Shown here piece after piece: positions 15,612-24,534 of a DNA stretch of 64,000 bases. Position numbers and translations under genes: made by a program. Positions within the stretch are counted from its first letter, which is position 1, and every line of letters begins with the position of its first letter. The stretch covers positions 186,001 to 250,000 of the forward strand of contig NZ_JPMY01000037.1 of assembly GCF_000761545.1 (NCBI RefSeq), read 5' to 3'. The notes beneath the pieces were generated by a model. It did not search any database and was not told where the DNA came from. It saw only the letters and a list, made by a program, of their open reading frames with translations. Origin of the DNA: Pseudomonas sp. ML96. Lineage in GTDB: Bacteria; Pseudomonadota; Gammaproteobacteria; Pseudomonadales; Pseudomonadaceae.

Positions 15612-17789
15612 TCAGAGGCCGTTGGCGGCCTTGAACTCGCGGCGGCGACGGTGCAGGACCGGCTCGGTGTAGCCGTTCGGCTGCTTGGTGCCTTCGACTA
15701 CCAGTTCCAGGGCGGCCTGGAAGGCGATGTTGCTGTCGAAGTTCGGCGCCAGCGGACGGTACAGGGCGTCACCGGCATTCTGGCGGTCGACCACCGGGGC
15801 CATGCGCTTGAGGCTCTCGACGACCTGCTCCTCGGTGACCACGCCGTGACGTAGCCAGTTGGCCAGCAGCTGGCTGGAGATACGCAGGGTGGCGCGGTCT
15901 TCCATCAGGCCGACATCGTTGATGTCCGGCACCTTGGAGCAGCCGACGCCCTGGTCGATCCAGCGCACCACGTAGCCGAGGATGCCCTGCGAGTTGTTGT
16001 CCAGCTCGTTCTGCAGTTCTTCGGCGGTCCAGTTGGTGTTCGGCGCCAGCGGGATGGTCAGGATGTCGTCCACCGAGGCCGGGGTGCGCTTGGCCAGTTC
16101 GGCCTGGCGAGCGAACACGTCGACCTTGTGGTAGTGCAGGGCGTGCAGGGTGGCGGCGGTCGGCGACGGTACCCAGGCGGTATTGGCGCCAGCCATCGGG
16201 TGCATGATCTTCTGCTCGACCATGGCGGCCATCAGGTCAGGCATGGCCCACATGCCCTTGCCGATCTGCGCTTTGCCCTGCAGGCCAGTGGCCAGGCCGA
16301 TGTCGACGTTGTTGTTCTCGTAGGCGCCGATCCACTTCTCGGCTTTCATGGCGGCCTTGCGCACGACGGCTCCGGCTTCCATGGAGGTGTGGATTTCGTC
16401 ACCGGTACGGTCGAGGAAGCCAGTGTTGATGAATACCACGCGCTCGCTGGCGGCTTTGATGCACGCCTTGAGGTTGACGGTGGTGCGGCGCTCTTCGTCC
16501 ATGATGCCGACTTTCAGGGTGTTGCGCGGCAGGCCGAGAACGTCCTCGACGCGGCTGAAGATTTCGCCGGCGAAGGCGACTTCTTCTGGGCCGTGCATCT
16601 TCGGCTTAACGATGTACACGGAGCCGGTGCGGGTGTTCTTGCGGCTGGTATTGCCATTCAGGTTGTGGATGGCGATCAGGCTGGTGAACAGACCGTCCTG
16701 GATGCCTTCCGGAATCTCGTTGCCCTGGGCGTCGAGGATGGCCGGGTTGGTCATCAGGTGGCCGACGTTACGCACGAACAGCATGGAGCGGCCGTGCAGG
16801 GTCAGCTCGGAGCCATCGGCCTTGGTGTAGACGCGGTCCGGGTTCATGGTACGGGTGAAGGTGCTGCCGCCCTTGCTGACTTCTTCAGCCAGGTCGCCCT
16901 TCATCAGGCCCAGCCAGTTGCGGTAGACCACGACCTTGTCGTCGGCATCGACGGCGGCTACGGAGTCTTCGCAGTCCATGATGGTGGTCAGCGCGGACTC
17001 CATCAGCACGTCTTTGACGCCGGCGGCATCGGTCTGGCCGATCGGGCTGGAAGCGTCGATCTGGATCTCGAAGTGCAGGCCGTTGTTCTTCAGCAGCACG
17101 GCGACCGGCTTGGCGGCCTCGCCCTGGAAGGCGATGAACTGGGCGGCGTTCTTCAGGCCGGTGGTGCTGCCGTTCTTCAGAGTCACGGCCAGTGCGCCGT
17201 TGTTCACTACATAAGCAGTGGCGTCGACGTGGGAGGCGCCTTCCAGCGGGGCGGCCTCGTCGAGGAAGGCGCGGGCGAAGGCGATCACCTTGTCACCGCG
17301 AACCTTGTTGTAGCCCTTGCCCTTCTCGGCGCCATTTTCTTCGCTGATCACGTCGGTGCCGTACAGGGCATCGTACAGCGAGCCCCAGCGGGCGTTGGAG
17401 GCGTTCAGGGCGAAACGCGCGTTCATCACCGGCACTACCAGCTGCGGGCCGGCCAGGCGGGCGATCTCGTCGTCGACGTTCTGGGTGGTGGCCTGGAAGT
17501 CGGCCGGCTCGGGCAGCAGGTAACCGATTTCCTGGAGGAAGCTCTTGTAGGCTGCAGCATCATGGGCCTGGCCTTGGCGAGCCTGGTGCCAGGCGTCGAT
17601 CTGGGCTTGCAGGTCGTCGCGTTTGGCCAGCAGGGCGCGGTTCTTCGGGGCCAGTTCGTTGATCACGGCTTCGGCGCCTGCCCAGAACTTGGCGGCATCT
17701 AGGCCGGTACCGGGAATGGCTTCATTGTTGATGAAGTCGTAAAGGGCTTTGGCGACCTGCAGACCACCAACTTGAACGCGTACAGTCAT
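15612..17789 (-). CDS. glcB: Malate synthase G
   Basis: Cytoplasmic enzyme of the glyoxylate shunt that condenses glyoxylate with acetyl-CoA to malate. The product has 725 residues, the standard isoform G length. Visible features are MTVRVQVGGLQVAKALYDFI at the N-terminus, the MEDCEDSVAAVDADDK-type acidic region (residues MDCEDSVAAVDA), KPKMHGPEEVAFA with the catalytic-loop residues, and TGFLDRTGDEIHTSMEAG in the barrel. The ATG at 17789 follows GAGG by 6 nt; the upstream extension to 17840 is rejected. It is transcribed alone, with its own terminator and an AT-rich upstream region. Confidence 0.97.
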   Translation of the reverse strand: MTVRVQVGGLQVAKALYDFINNEAIPGTGLDAAKFWAGAEAVINELAPKNRALLAKRDDLQAQIDAWHQARQGQAHDAAAYKSFLQEIGYLLPEPADFQATTQNVDDEIARLAGPQLVVPVMNARFALNASNARWGSLYDALYGTDVISEENGAEKGKGYNKVRGDKVIAFARAFLDEAAPLEGASHVDATAYVVNNGALAVTLKNGSTTGLKNAAQFIAFQGEAAKPVAVLLKNNGLHFEIQIDASSPIGQTDAAGVKDVLMESALTTIMDCEDSVAAVDADDKVVVYRNWLGLMKGDLAEEVSKGGSTFTRTMNPDRVYTKADGSELTLHGRSMLFVRNVGHLMTNPAILDAQGNEIPEGIQDGLFTSLIAIHNLNGNTSRKNTRTGSVYIVKPKMHGPEEVAFAGEIFSRVEDVLGLPRNTLKVGIMDEERRTTVNLKACIKAASERVVFINTGFLDRTGDEIHTSMEAGAVVRKAAMKAEKWIGAYENNNVDIGLATGLQGKAQIGKGMWAMPDLMAAMVEQKIMHPMAGANTAWVPSPTAATLHALHYHKVDVFARQAELAKRTPASVDDILTIPLAPNTNWTAEELQNELDNNSQGILGYVVRWIDQGVGCSKVPDINDVGLMEDRATLRISSQLLANWLRHGVVTEEQVVESLKRMAPVVDRQNAGDALYRPLAPNFDSNIAFQAALELVVEGTKQPNGYTEPVLHRRRREFKAANGL

Positions 17790-18063
17790 TGCTTGCCTCA
17801 CTCTGCTCAGGACCAGCTCGGAAACCAGGCGGGACGCCATGTAGTTCGAGCCGCGGAATACTACATGAAGCTGCGGGAAAAATCAGGCGAGTTGCGTCGC
17901 GGATAGACCGAAAGGCACATATCAGTCACGTAGTGCTTAATATGTTCTCAGGAAATCTAATAATTGTTCCAGATAAAACTTTAAAGAGTACACAATCGTG
18001 CGCGCCTCGCTACTGTGGCGCTGCGCCGCACCGTCTATGCTGTGGGTTTCATGGAGAAAACCA
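17790..18063. promoter_or_regulatory. Divergent promoter region, glcB / GNAT gene
   Basis: 274 bp of unusually AT-rich DNA (about 17910-17995) between divergent genes. The malate synthase and acetyltransferase promoters must lie here. I could not assign -35/-10 pairs with confidence. Confidence 0.45.
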
Positions 18064-18519
18064 ATGCCGATAACGCTTGCCACGCGGGATGATCTGGATG
18101 TGCTGCTGCCGCTGTTCTGCGGCTACCTGAAGTTCTACAAGTGCTCACACGAGGAGCCGGCCATTCGCGCATTCCTGGCGCAGCGCCTTGAGCGCAGCGA
18201 CTCGGTGCTGCTGTTGGCGCGCGACGAGCAGGGCAAACCCCAGGGCTTCGTCCAGCTGTATGCCTTCTTTGCTTCCTTGCAGCTGGCACCGGCCTGGCTG
18301 CTCAGCGATCTGTTCGTGTCGCCCGATGCGCGCCGCCAGGGCCTGGCCGAGCAACTGATGAACGCTGCCCGCCAGCACGCCGAGGTCACTGGCGCCTGCG
18401 GCCTGCAGCTGGAAACGGCGAAGGACAACCATGCTGGCCAGGCGCTCTATGAAAAGCTTGGCTATGTGCGCGATGAGGTGTTCTATACCTATTGGCTCAG
18501 CCTGCCTGGCTCGGTCTGA
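18064..18519 (+). CDS. GNAT family N-acetyltransferase
   Basis: Protein of 151 residues with the GNAT fold, transferring an acetyl group from acetyl-CoA to an amine. The acetyl-CoA loop is LFVSPDARRQGLAEQLMNAA (motif A, Q/R-x-x-G-x-A) near residues 82-101, followed by GLQLETAKDNHAGQALYEKL (motif B). The ATG at 18064 gives the family N-terminus (MPITLATRDDLD) after GGAG; the 22-residue extension is not family-like. It lies 24 bp upstream of the ACT-domain gene and may share its transcript. The acceptor is unknown. Confidence 0.88.
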   Translation: MPITLATRDDLDVLLPLFCGYLKFYKCSHEEPAIRAFLAQRLERSDSVLLLARDEQGKPQGFVQLYAFFASLQLAPAWLLSDLFVSPDARRQGLAEQLMNAARQHAEVTGACGLQLETAKDNHAGQALYEKLGYVRDEVFYTYWLSLPGSV

Positions 18520-18543
18520 ACCCCTGAACCCAAGGAGTTGCTC

Positions 18544-19062
18544 GTGGATCATCTGGTACTCACCGTCATCGCCGCCGACCAGCCCGGTCTGGTCGAGCGC
18601 ATCGCCCAGTGCATCGCCGCCCATGGCGGTAACTGGCTGGAGAGCCGCATGTCGCGCATGGCCGGGCAGTTCGCCGGCATCCTCAAGGTAGCGGTGCCGG
18701 CCGAGGGCTACGACGAGCTGGTCGACGGCCTGCAGGCGCTGAACAGCCACGGCATCCGCGTGCTGGTGGCGGAGAGTGGTATCGAGCCGGTGTGCACCTG
18801 GAAGCCGATCCATCTCGACCTGGTCGGCAACGACCGCCCGGGCATCGTCCGCGACATCACCCGCCTGCTGGCCGAGCAGGGCGTCAACCTGGAGAGCCTG
18901 ACCACCGAGGTGGCGCCGGCGCCGATGAGCAGCGAGCCGCTGTTCCACGCCGAGGCGTTGCTGGCGGTGCCGCTGACCCTGTCGCTGGACCTGCTGCGCG
19001 ATCGGCTGGAGAACCTGGCCGACGACCTGATGGTGGAGCTGAACCTGCGCAGCGAGGAATGA
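18544..19062 (+). CDS. ACT-domain protein, glycine cleavage system repressor-like (GcvR family)
   Basis: Cytoplasmic protein of 172 residues with two ACT domains: residues 1-75 (LVLTVIAADQPGLVERIAQC) and 90-165 (HLDLVGNDRPGIVRDITRLL). This is the GcvR arrangement, in which the ACT pair senses glycine and modulates GcvA. The GTG at 18544 lies 6 nt after AAGGAG and starts MDHLVLTV, so it is preferred to the TTG at 18538. A terminator follows at 19102-19137, then the repeat array. No gcv genes are in the window, so the regulatory role is from family only. Confidence 0.82.
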   Translation: MDHLVLTVIAADQPGLVERIAQCIAAHGGNWLESRMSRMAGQFAGILKVAVPAEGYDELVDGLQALNSHGIRVLVAESGIEPVCTWKPIHLDLVGNDRPGIVRDITRLLAEQGVNLESLTTEVAPAPMSSEPLFHAEALLAVPLTLSLDLLRDRLENLADDLMVELNLRSEE

Positions 19063-19071
19063 TCCCCAGAA

Positions 19072-20105
19072 TGCGGGGGTGAAGCTGTGGATAGTCTGGG
19101 GAGCCCCGGCGCACTGCCTAGTGCCCCGGGGCTTTTTCATGCCTGGTTAAAAAACCTGCATATTCAATGGCTTGTGCACAAACGGCGGGGATGGATCTGT
19201 GGTCTGCCTGGGGATAAGGCCGTGCAGGCTGCGGCCGGCGTGGCCTGGCGCCGGTTGTGCAGATTTCACGCAGTGCGCGCCCGGTGGATATCCACCAAAG
19301 CTGTGGATGAAACTGTGGGTGAACTGGGGGGCTAGCGCTACACGCCACGACGGGCAAGGCATTGGCGGTACTGCTCAGAAAAGCGGCAGGCGCGCAGGCA
19401 AGGCCTACCCATACGCTCGCCGCACATTCATGCACAGGCCGTTGCCCTCAGCTGGAGGATATCCACGGAAGTTGTGGATCGATCTGTGGGCAGGCTGGGG
19501 GGATAAGGCTGCAGGCGCCGAGCGCCGTGGCTTGCAGGTCGGCGTTCAGAAAATCAACAGGTCGCGCGGCTTGTGCACAAGTGCCGTGGATGAGTCTGTG
19601 GGTAGCCTGGGGATGGCTTGCTATACCCCGCGGCTGGCGGTGGATTGCGCCCGCTGGGTGAAAATCGGTCAGACGTTGGGCGGTGGCATGACTATCCCCG
19701 GAAACTGTGGAGCGTCCTGTGGACAGCCTGGGGGAGGATGCTGCGCGGCAGCCGCAGCGGGGGCTGCAGTCGGTTGCGCAGAAAACCGGCAAGCAGATCG
19801 GTTTGCGCGTGCACGGCGTAGGTGAGCGGGTAGCTGCGCCCATGTATTCCCACCCAGGTCTCCACGAGCGCCAGGATTGCCTGCTGGAAGGGCCGCCTGC
19901 GCTGTGTGTCGCGCGGTGGATAACCGTTGGCACGCGCAGGCGCGGTGATATCCCCGCAAACCGGGGAAAGAGCTGTGGGTAATCTGGGGGGAAGCCGCTG
20001 CAGGCCACGGCTGGCGAGGGTTGTACCGTAGCGCTCAGGAAATGCACAGGCCGTTGCTGCTTGTGCACAAAGGCTGGGGATGAAGCTGTGGAAAAGGTTG
20101 GGAGT
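19072..20105 (+). repeat. Degenerate tandem array of eight ~115-bp units with paired CTGTGG/CTGGGG motifs
   Basis: Gene-free DNA between the GcvR-like and rarD genes. Eight same-orientation units carry CTGTGG at 19085, 19197, 19313, 19484, 19596, 19717, 19973 and 20086. In seven of them CTGGGG starts exactly 11 nt later (19096, 19208, 19324, 19495, 19607, 19728, 19984); in the last it has diverged to GTTGGG. Unit spacing is 112-121 bp, with two larger steps of 171 and 256 bp. Three units are headed by the palindrome TTGTGCACAA (19172, 19571, 20061); others are headed by GATATCCAC or a near match. Several motifs are one mismatch from the DnaA box TGTGGATAA, none perfect. Reading frames through it are not kept between units. 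Confidence 0.8.
19102..19137 (+). terminator. Rho-independent terminator of the ACT-domain gene
   Basis: AGCCCCGG pairs with CCGGGGCT across a 15-nt loop, followed by TTTTT. It lies 40 bp after the stop codon and overlaps the first unit of the repeat array. Confidence 0.75.
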
Positions 20106-20107
20106 AA

Positions 20108-20132
20108 CCGCGCCAGCCCAGCGCTGGCGCGG
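20108..20132. terminator. Perfect 9-bp hairpin downstream of rarD (possible terminator)
   Basis: CCGCGCCAG pairs with CTGGCGCGG around a 7-nt loop, 23 bp past the rarD stop codon. No clear T-run follows, so it may be a 3' stabilising hairpin rather than a terminator. Confidence 0.4.
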
Positions 20133-20154
20133 CTTCGCTCGAACTGTGCGTTTT

Positions 20155-21051
20155 CTAGGCGGCCTGGCCGCGACGACGCAGGCCCAGCCAGATATCCAGG
20201 CTGTAGACCAGCAGTGCGGCCCAGATGCAGGCGAAGGACAGCAGCTTGCTCGGCTCCAGAGTTTCACCGAACAGCAGAACCGCCTGCAGCAGCACCAGCG
20301 TCGGTGCGATGTACTGCAGGAAGCCGAGCGTGGTGTAGGGCAGGTGGCGTGCGGCGGCGTTGAAGCACAGCAGCGGCACCAGGGTGATGGGGCCGGCAGC
20401 GATCAGCCAGAGTGCTTCGCTGCTGCTCCAGAACTCGGCCTGGGTGCTGACCGCAGCCGGGTGCAATAGCAGCCAGCCGAGCGCCAGCGGTAGCAGTAGC
20501 CAGGTCTCCACTACCAGGCCGGGCAGGGCGGCCACTGGTGCCTGTTTGCGGATCAGGCCGTAGAAGCCGAAGGTCAGCGCCAGCACCAGCGATACCCAGG
20601 GAATGCTGCCGACCTGCCACAGCTGCTGCAGCACGCCGAGACCGGCCAGGCCCACCGCGACCCACTGCAGGCGGCGCAGGCGTTCGCCGAGCAGGAGCAT
20701 GCCGAGCAGCACGTTGACCAGCGGGTTGATGTAGTAGCCCAGGCTGGCCTCGAGCATGCGCCCGTTGTTCACCGCCCAGACGTAGACCAGCCAGTTGCTG
20801 GCGATCAGCAGGCCGCTGCCGGTCAGCACCGCCAGGCGCTTGGGGTTGTCGCGCAGCTCGCGCCACCAGCCAGGGTGTTTCCACAGCATCAGCAGCAGGG
20901 CGCCGAACAGCGCGGACCAGATCGCCCGATGGGAGATGATCTCCATCGCCGGCACGCTCTGGATGGCCTTGAAGTACAGCGGGAACAGGCCCCAGATCAG
21001 GTAGGCGGCGATGCCGAGGGCGTAGCCGCGGCTGGGATGAGCGGTGGACAT
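20155..21051 (-). CDS. rarD: EamA/DMT family transporter RarD
   Basis: Inner-membrane protein of 298 residues with ten predicted helices and two EamA repeats. It opens with GYALGIAAYLIWGLFPLYFK, the RarD signature, and has ASLGYYINPLVNVLLGMLLL in repeat one. RarD proteins were named from chloramphenicol sensitivity, but the substrate remains unproven. The gene is monocistronic between the repeat array and the EAL gene. The start at 21051 matches the family N-terminus. Confidence 0.92.
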   Translation of the reverse strand: MSTAHPSRGYALGIAAYLIWGLFPLYFKAIQSVPAMEIISHRAIWSALFGALLLMLWKHPGWWRELRDNPKRLAVLTGSGLLIASNWLVYVWAVNNGRMLEASLGYYINPLVNVLLGMLLLGERLRRLQWVAVGLAGLGVLQQLWQVGSIPWVSLVLALTFGFYGLIRKQAPVAALPGLVVETWLLLPLALGWLLLHPAAVSTQAEFWSSSEALWLIAAGPITLVPLLCFNAAARHLPYTTLGFLQYIAPTLVLLQAVLLFGETLEPSKLLSFACIWAALLVYSLDIWLGLRRRGQAA

Positions 21052-21125
21052 GGAATTCCTTGGTACATAGGCAGCTAACTAAAGGCTTGCGATTCTAGGC
21101 CGGTGGCTGCGGCTTGTCTGTTCGA

Positions 21126-22541
21126 TCAGCTTTGTCTTGGCAGCTCGACCTCGGCGCTCGGCTGTTGCGCCACGGCGTCCGGCGTCCCCTGCTGGCGGAC
21201 ATAGGCCACGAAGGCCTCGAGCGGCAGCGGTTTGCTGAACAGGTAGCCCTGGAACTGCGTGCAGCCGTGCTCCAACAGGAAGCGCTGCTGTTGCTGCGTT
21301 TCCACGCCCTCGGCGACCACGCTCATGCCCAGGCTCTGCCCCAGGGTGATGACGGTGCTCACGATGGCCTTGCTGCTGTCATCGGTGAGAACGTCGCTGA
21401 CGAACGAGCGGTCGATCTTCAGCTTGCTCAGCGGCAGGTTCTTCAGGTGCGCCAGCGAGGAGAAGCCGGTGCCGAAGTCGTCCAGGGAGAAGCGCACGCC
21501 GTGCTCCACCAGGGTGGCCATCTTGGCGGTGAGTTCGGCGACATCGCGGATGATCAGCGTCTCGGTCAGCTCCAGCTCCAGGTGCCGGGCGATATGCGGC
21601 TGGCCGTCGATGATGGCGAGCAGCTCGGGCACGAACGCGGCCTGGCGCATCTGGTTCTGGCTGATATTGACCGCCAGCTGCAGCTCGCGGAACGCCGGGT
21701 CGATGCTCCAGGCCTGCAGCTGCGCGCAGGTCTTGCGCAGCACCCAGGCGCCCAGCGGGATGATGAAGCCAGTCTTCTCGGCATGTTCGATGAAGTGCCC
21801 CGGCGGTAGCAGCCCGCGCTGCGGGTGCTGCCAGCGCAGCAGCACCTCGGCGCCGAACACGCGGCCGTGGATGTCCAGTTGCGGCTGGTAGTGCAGCACG
21901 AACTGCTCCTCCTGCAGGGCCGTGCGCAGCTCCTGATCCAGCTGCAGGCGCTCCACGGCATCGGTCTGCAGGATGTGCAGTAGCATGAACAGCATCGCCA
22001 TGGCGGCCAGGCTCTGCACCCAGGAGCCGACGGTGCGCAGGGGGTCGGGCAGGTTGTATTCGCGCAGCGGACTCCAGGGCGAGGCGGCCAGGCAGGCGAA
22101 CAGGGTCAGGCAGACCAGGGCCACGCCATGGCGCAGCCACAGCGGCTCGTCGCGGAAGGCCATCACCGCGGCCACCGCCAGTGGCAGCAGATAGAGATGG
22201 GTGGCGCGGGGCGCTGCCGCGGTGGGCGCATCCAGCACCAGGGTCGAGCCGACGATGACCAGGATCAGCGTGGCGAACAGCAGCAGGTTGGCGGTACGTG
22301 GGTGGTGCTTGAGGCTCAGAGCGAGCACGCCGAGCCCGCTGAGGATCAGGGCCAGGTCCATCAGCACGATGGCCCAGGAGCCGCGCAGGCTGAAGACGAT
22401 GCCCCACACGCAGCCCATGGCGACCATCAATAGGCCGGCCAGCAGGCGCATGCGCCGCTCGCGGCGGCGGCCGATCAGCGGCAGGTCGGCGCCGATCCAG
22501 AGGCTGCGAATGCTTTCTGCAGCTTTTGCGGGGCTAATCAT
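21126..22541 (-). CDS. Membrane-anchored EAL-domain c-di-GMP phosphodiesterase
   Basis: Protein of 471 residues. The N-terminal part (residues 25-200) has several hydrophobic helices as a membrane sensor; the EAL domain covers about 215-460. The signature glutamate appears as EVLLRW (E-V-L instead of E-A-L, a common active variant). The metal and general-base motifs ELTETL, DDFGTGFSSL, KIDRSFV and VVAEGVET are all present, so hydrolysis of c-di-GMP to pGpG is likely. There is no GGDEF domain. The ATG at 22541, after AAGGAG, is preferred to the start at 22592. The window also has a diguanylate cyclase at 33187. Confidence 0.9.
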   Translation of the reverse strand: MISPAKAAESIRSLWIGADLPLIGRRRERRMRLLAGLLMVAMGCVWGIVFSLRGSWAIVLMDLALILSGLGVLALSLKHHPRTANLLLFATLILVIVGSTLVLDAPTAAAPRATHLYLLPLAVAAVMAFRDEPLWLRHGVALVCLTLFACLAASPWSPLREYNLPDPLRTVGSWVQSLAAMAMLFMLLHILQTDAVERLQLDQELRTALQEEQFVLHYQPQLDIHGRVFGAEVLLRWQHPQRGLLPPGHFIEHAEKTGFIIPLGAWVLRKTCAQLQAWSIDPAFRELQLAVNISQNQMRQAAFVPELLAIIDGQPHIARHLELELTETLIIRDVAELTAKMATLVEHGVRFSLDDFGTGFSSLAHLKNLPLSKLKIDRSFVSDVLTDDSSKAIVSTVITLGQSLGMSVVAEGVETQQQQRFLLEHGCTQFQGYLFSKPLPLEAFVAYVRQQGTPDAVAQQPSAEVELPRQS

Positions 22542-22697
22542 CGAGGCTCCTTGAGGCAGGCATTCGTTGCGCGAATGCTCGCCGGTACGCACATCCCTGC
22601 CGGCCGGTCACAAGCCGCCTGGGCGCCTGAGCAAGTGAAGACGCTAGTTCGGCATTCTGCCGCCTCGTTCGCGCTTGCGCCTGCTACGCCAGGCGCA

Positions 22698-23672
22698 TCA
22701 GAACAGGCGCAGCGGCTCTTCATCCAGCGCCGCCAGCTGCTCGCGCAGGGCCAGGATCTGGTCGCCCCAGTAGCGCTCATTGGCGAACCAGGGGAAGGCC
22801 AGCGGGAAGGCCGGGTCGTCCCAGCGCCGAGCGATCCAGGCACTGTGGTGCATCAGGCGCAGCGCGCGCAGGCCCTCGATCAGCGGCAGCTCGCGGGCGT
22901 CGAAGTCGTGGAACTCCTGGTAGCCATCCATCAGTTCCGACAGTTGGCCCAGGCGCTCCTGGCGGTCGCCGGCGAGCATCATCCACAGGTCCTGCACCGC
23001 CGGGCTCGTGCGGCAGTCGTCGAGGTCGACGATATGGAAGGCGTCGTCGCGGTGCAGCAGGTTGCCCGGGTGGCAGTCGCCATGCAGGCGGATCGGCGTG
23101 TAGCGCACGCGGGCGAACAGCTCGTCGAGGCGCTTGAGCAGATCGCGCGCCACCGACTCGTAGGCTGGCAGCAGGCTGCGCGGAACGAAGTCGCCCTCCA
23201 GCAGGGTGGCCAGCGACGCATGCCCGAAGTTGTCCACCGCCAGCGTCTCGCGATGCTCGAACGGGCGGCTGGCGCCCACCGCATGCAGGCGGCCGAGCAG
23301 CTGGCCGAGGCTGTACAGCTGGTCCAGATTGCCCGGTTCCGGCGCGCGGCCACCGCGGCGGGGGAACAGGGCGAAGCGGAAGCCGGCGTGCTCGAACAGG
23401 CTCTCGCCATCGCGCAGCAGCGGCGCCACCACCGGCACCTCGCATTCGGCCAGCTCATGGCTGAAGCTGTGCTCCTCGCGAATCGCCGCGTCGCTCCAGC
23501 GTGCGGGGCGGTAGAACTTGGCGATCAGCGGCTCGCTGTCCTCGATGCCCACCTGGTAAACGCGGTTCTCGTAGCTGTTCAGCGCCAGCACGCGGGCGTC
23601 GCTGAGGTAGCCGAGGCTCTCGACGGCGTCGAGGACCAGGTCGGGGGTGAGGGTGGCGAAGGGATGGGACAT
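22698..23672 (-). CDS. srkA: Stress response kinase A (YihE/RdoA-like)
   Basis: Cytoplasmic protein kinase-like enzyme of 324 residues, family length 325-330. Catalytic motifs are IRLHGDCHPGNLL (HGDxHxxN loop with the catalytic Asp) and HIVDLDDCRTSPAVQDLW (the DxD metal site). The N-terminal lobe has LNSYENRVYQVG and LIAKFYRP with the ATP-binding lysine. In E. coli this kinase counters the MazEF death pathway and envelope stress; that role is carried over from the family. It is a single gene beside the ModE regulator, which is encoded on the same strand upstream. Confidence 0.92.
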   Translation of the reverse strand: MSHPFATLTPDLVLDAVESLGYLSDARVLALNSYENRVYQVGIEDSEPLIAKFYRPARWSDAAIREEHSFSHELAECEVPVVAPLLRDGESLFEHAGFRFALFPRRGGRAPEPGNLDQLYSLGQLLGRLHAVGASRPFEHRETLAVDNFGHASLATLLEGDFVPRSLLPAYESVARDLLKRLDELFARVRYTPIRLHGDCHPGNLLHRDDAFHIVDLDDCRTSPAVQDLWMMLAGDRQERLGQLSELMDGYQEFHDFDARELPLIEGLRALRLMHHSAWIARRWDDPAFPLAFPWFANERYWGDQILALREQLAALDEEPLRLF

Positions 23673-23727
23673 GGGGCGCTCCGAAGTCAGGCGCCCAGTG
23701 TAACTGCTCGGTTAGGCAGCGGCTTGC

Positions 23728-24474
23728 TCAGCTCGCCGTGCCCAGCAGCACCTGTGCGGCCTGTACCCGCGCATGCACGGCGCGCCCCGGTGCCAGATCG
23801 AGGCTGCGCAACTGCTCGGCCTCGACTAGGGCGCACAGGCGCTGCCCGCCGCGCAGGGCGATGCGTACCTCGCAGGGACCGTCGCCGTCCTCCAGCACCT
23901 GCTCGACCTCGCCGTGTAGGGCGTCGGGGCCGGGCTCGCCCAGCTGCAGGCAGCCGGCCTTGAACAGGGCGATCACCGGGCTGCCGATGCTCAGTTCGAG
24001 GCGCTCGGTGCTGTCGTGGGTGATCTGCGCCTGCAGGCGATTGTCATCGTCCAGGGCTATCTCGATCAGGTCGTTGCGGCCCTGGGCGTGGATGGCCGCG
24101 ACGCGGCCGCTGAGCTGGTTGCGCGCGCTGGTGCGCAGCATCAGGCGGCCGAGCAGGGCCAGGTCTTCGCCCTGTTCGGCGGCATCGAGAAACTGCGCCT
24201 GCAATTGCTCCAGGCGCTGGTACAGCTGCAGCAGACGCTCGCCGGTGGGCGACAGGCGCGCCCCGCCGCCGCCCTTGCCGCCGACACTGCGCTCCACCAG
24301 TGGCTGGCCGGCCAGGTTGTTGAGTTCGTCGATGGCATCCCAGGCCGCCTTGTAGCTGAGCCCTGCCGCCTTGGCCGCACGGGTGATCGAGCCCTGCTGC
24401 GCGACCTGCTGGAGCAGGGCGATGCGTTGTGGGCGGCGGGCGATGTGTTGGGCGAGGGTGGTCAGCAGGCTCAT
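23728..24474 (-). CDS. modE: Molybdenum-dependent transcriptional regulator ModE
   Basis: Regulator of 248 residues. The LysR-like winged HTH spans residues 1-85 (IALLQQVAQQGSITRAAKAA, GLSYKAAWDAIDELNN, ERSVGGKGGGGARLS); two TOBE/Mop domains follow, about 115-180 and 185-245 (RNQLSGRVAAI, GEVEQVLEDG), which bind molybdate. The full ModE layout is present, so molybdate-responsive repression of mod genes is expected, though none are in the window. No strong RBS is seen; the ATG at 24474 is preferred over the TTG at 24486. Confidence 0.92.
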   Translation of the reverse strand: MSLLTTLAQHIARRPQRIALLQQVAQQGSITRAAKAAGLSYKAAWDAIDELNNLAGQPLVERSVGGKGGGGARLSPTGERLLQLYQRLEQLQAQFLDAAEQGEDLALLGRLMLRTSARNQLSGRVAAIHAQGRNDLIEIALDDDNRLQAQITHDSTERLELSIGSPVIALFKAGCLQLGEPGPDALHGEVEQVLEDGDGPCEVRIALRGGQRLCALVEAEQLRSLDLAPGRAVHARVQAAQVLLGTAS

Positions 24475-24534
24475 GGTGGTGTGCAACGGGGTTGGCTGTG
24501 GAGCGGCGCACGATGCGCGAGGCGCCGCATATCG

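Noticed and set aside
19448..20068. 206-residue minus-strand reading frame with repeated Pro-rich words in the repeat array
   Set aside because: Units are about 115 bp apart, not a multiple of three, so no frame is shared between units; there is no RBS or family match. The words are translated repeat DNA.
19085..20091. A replication origin from the DnaA-like motifs
   Set aside because: There is no dnaA, dnaN, gyrB, rpmH or parAB nearby, no perfect DnaA box and no AT-rich unwinding stretch.
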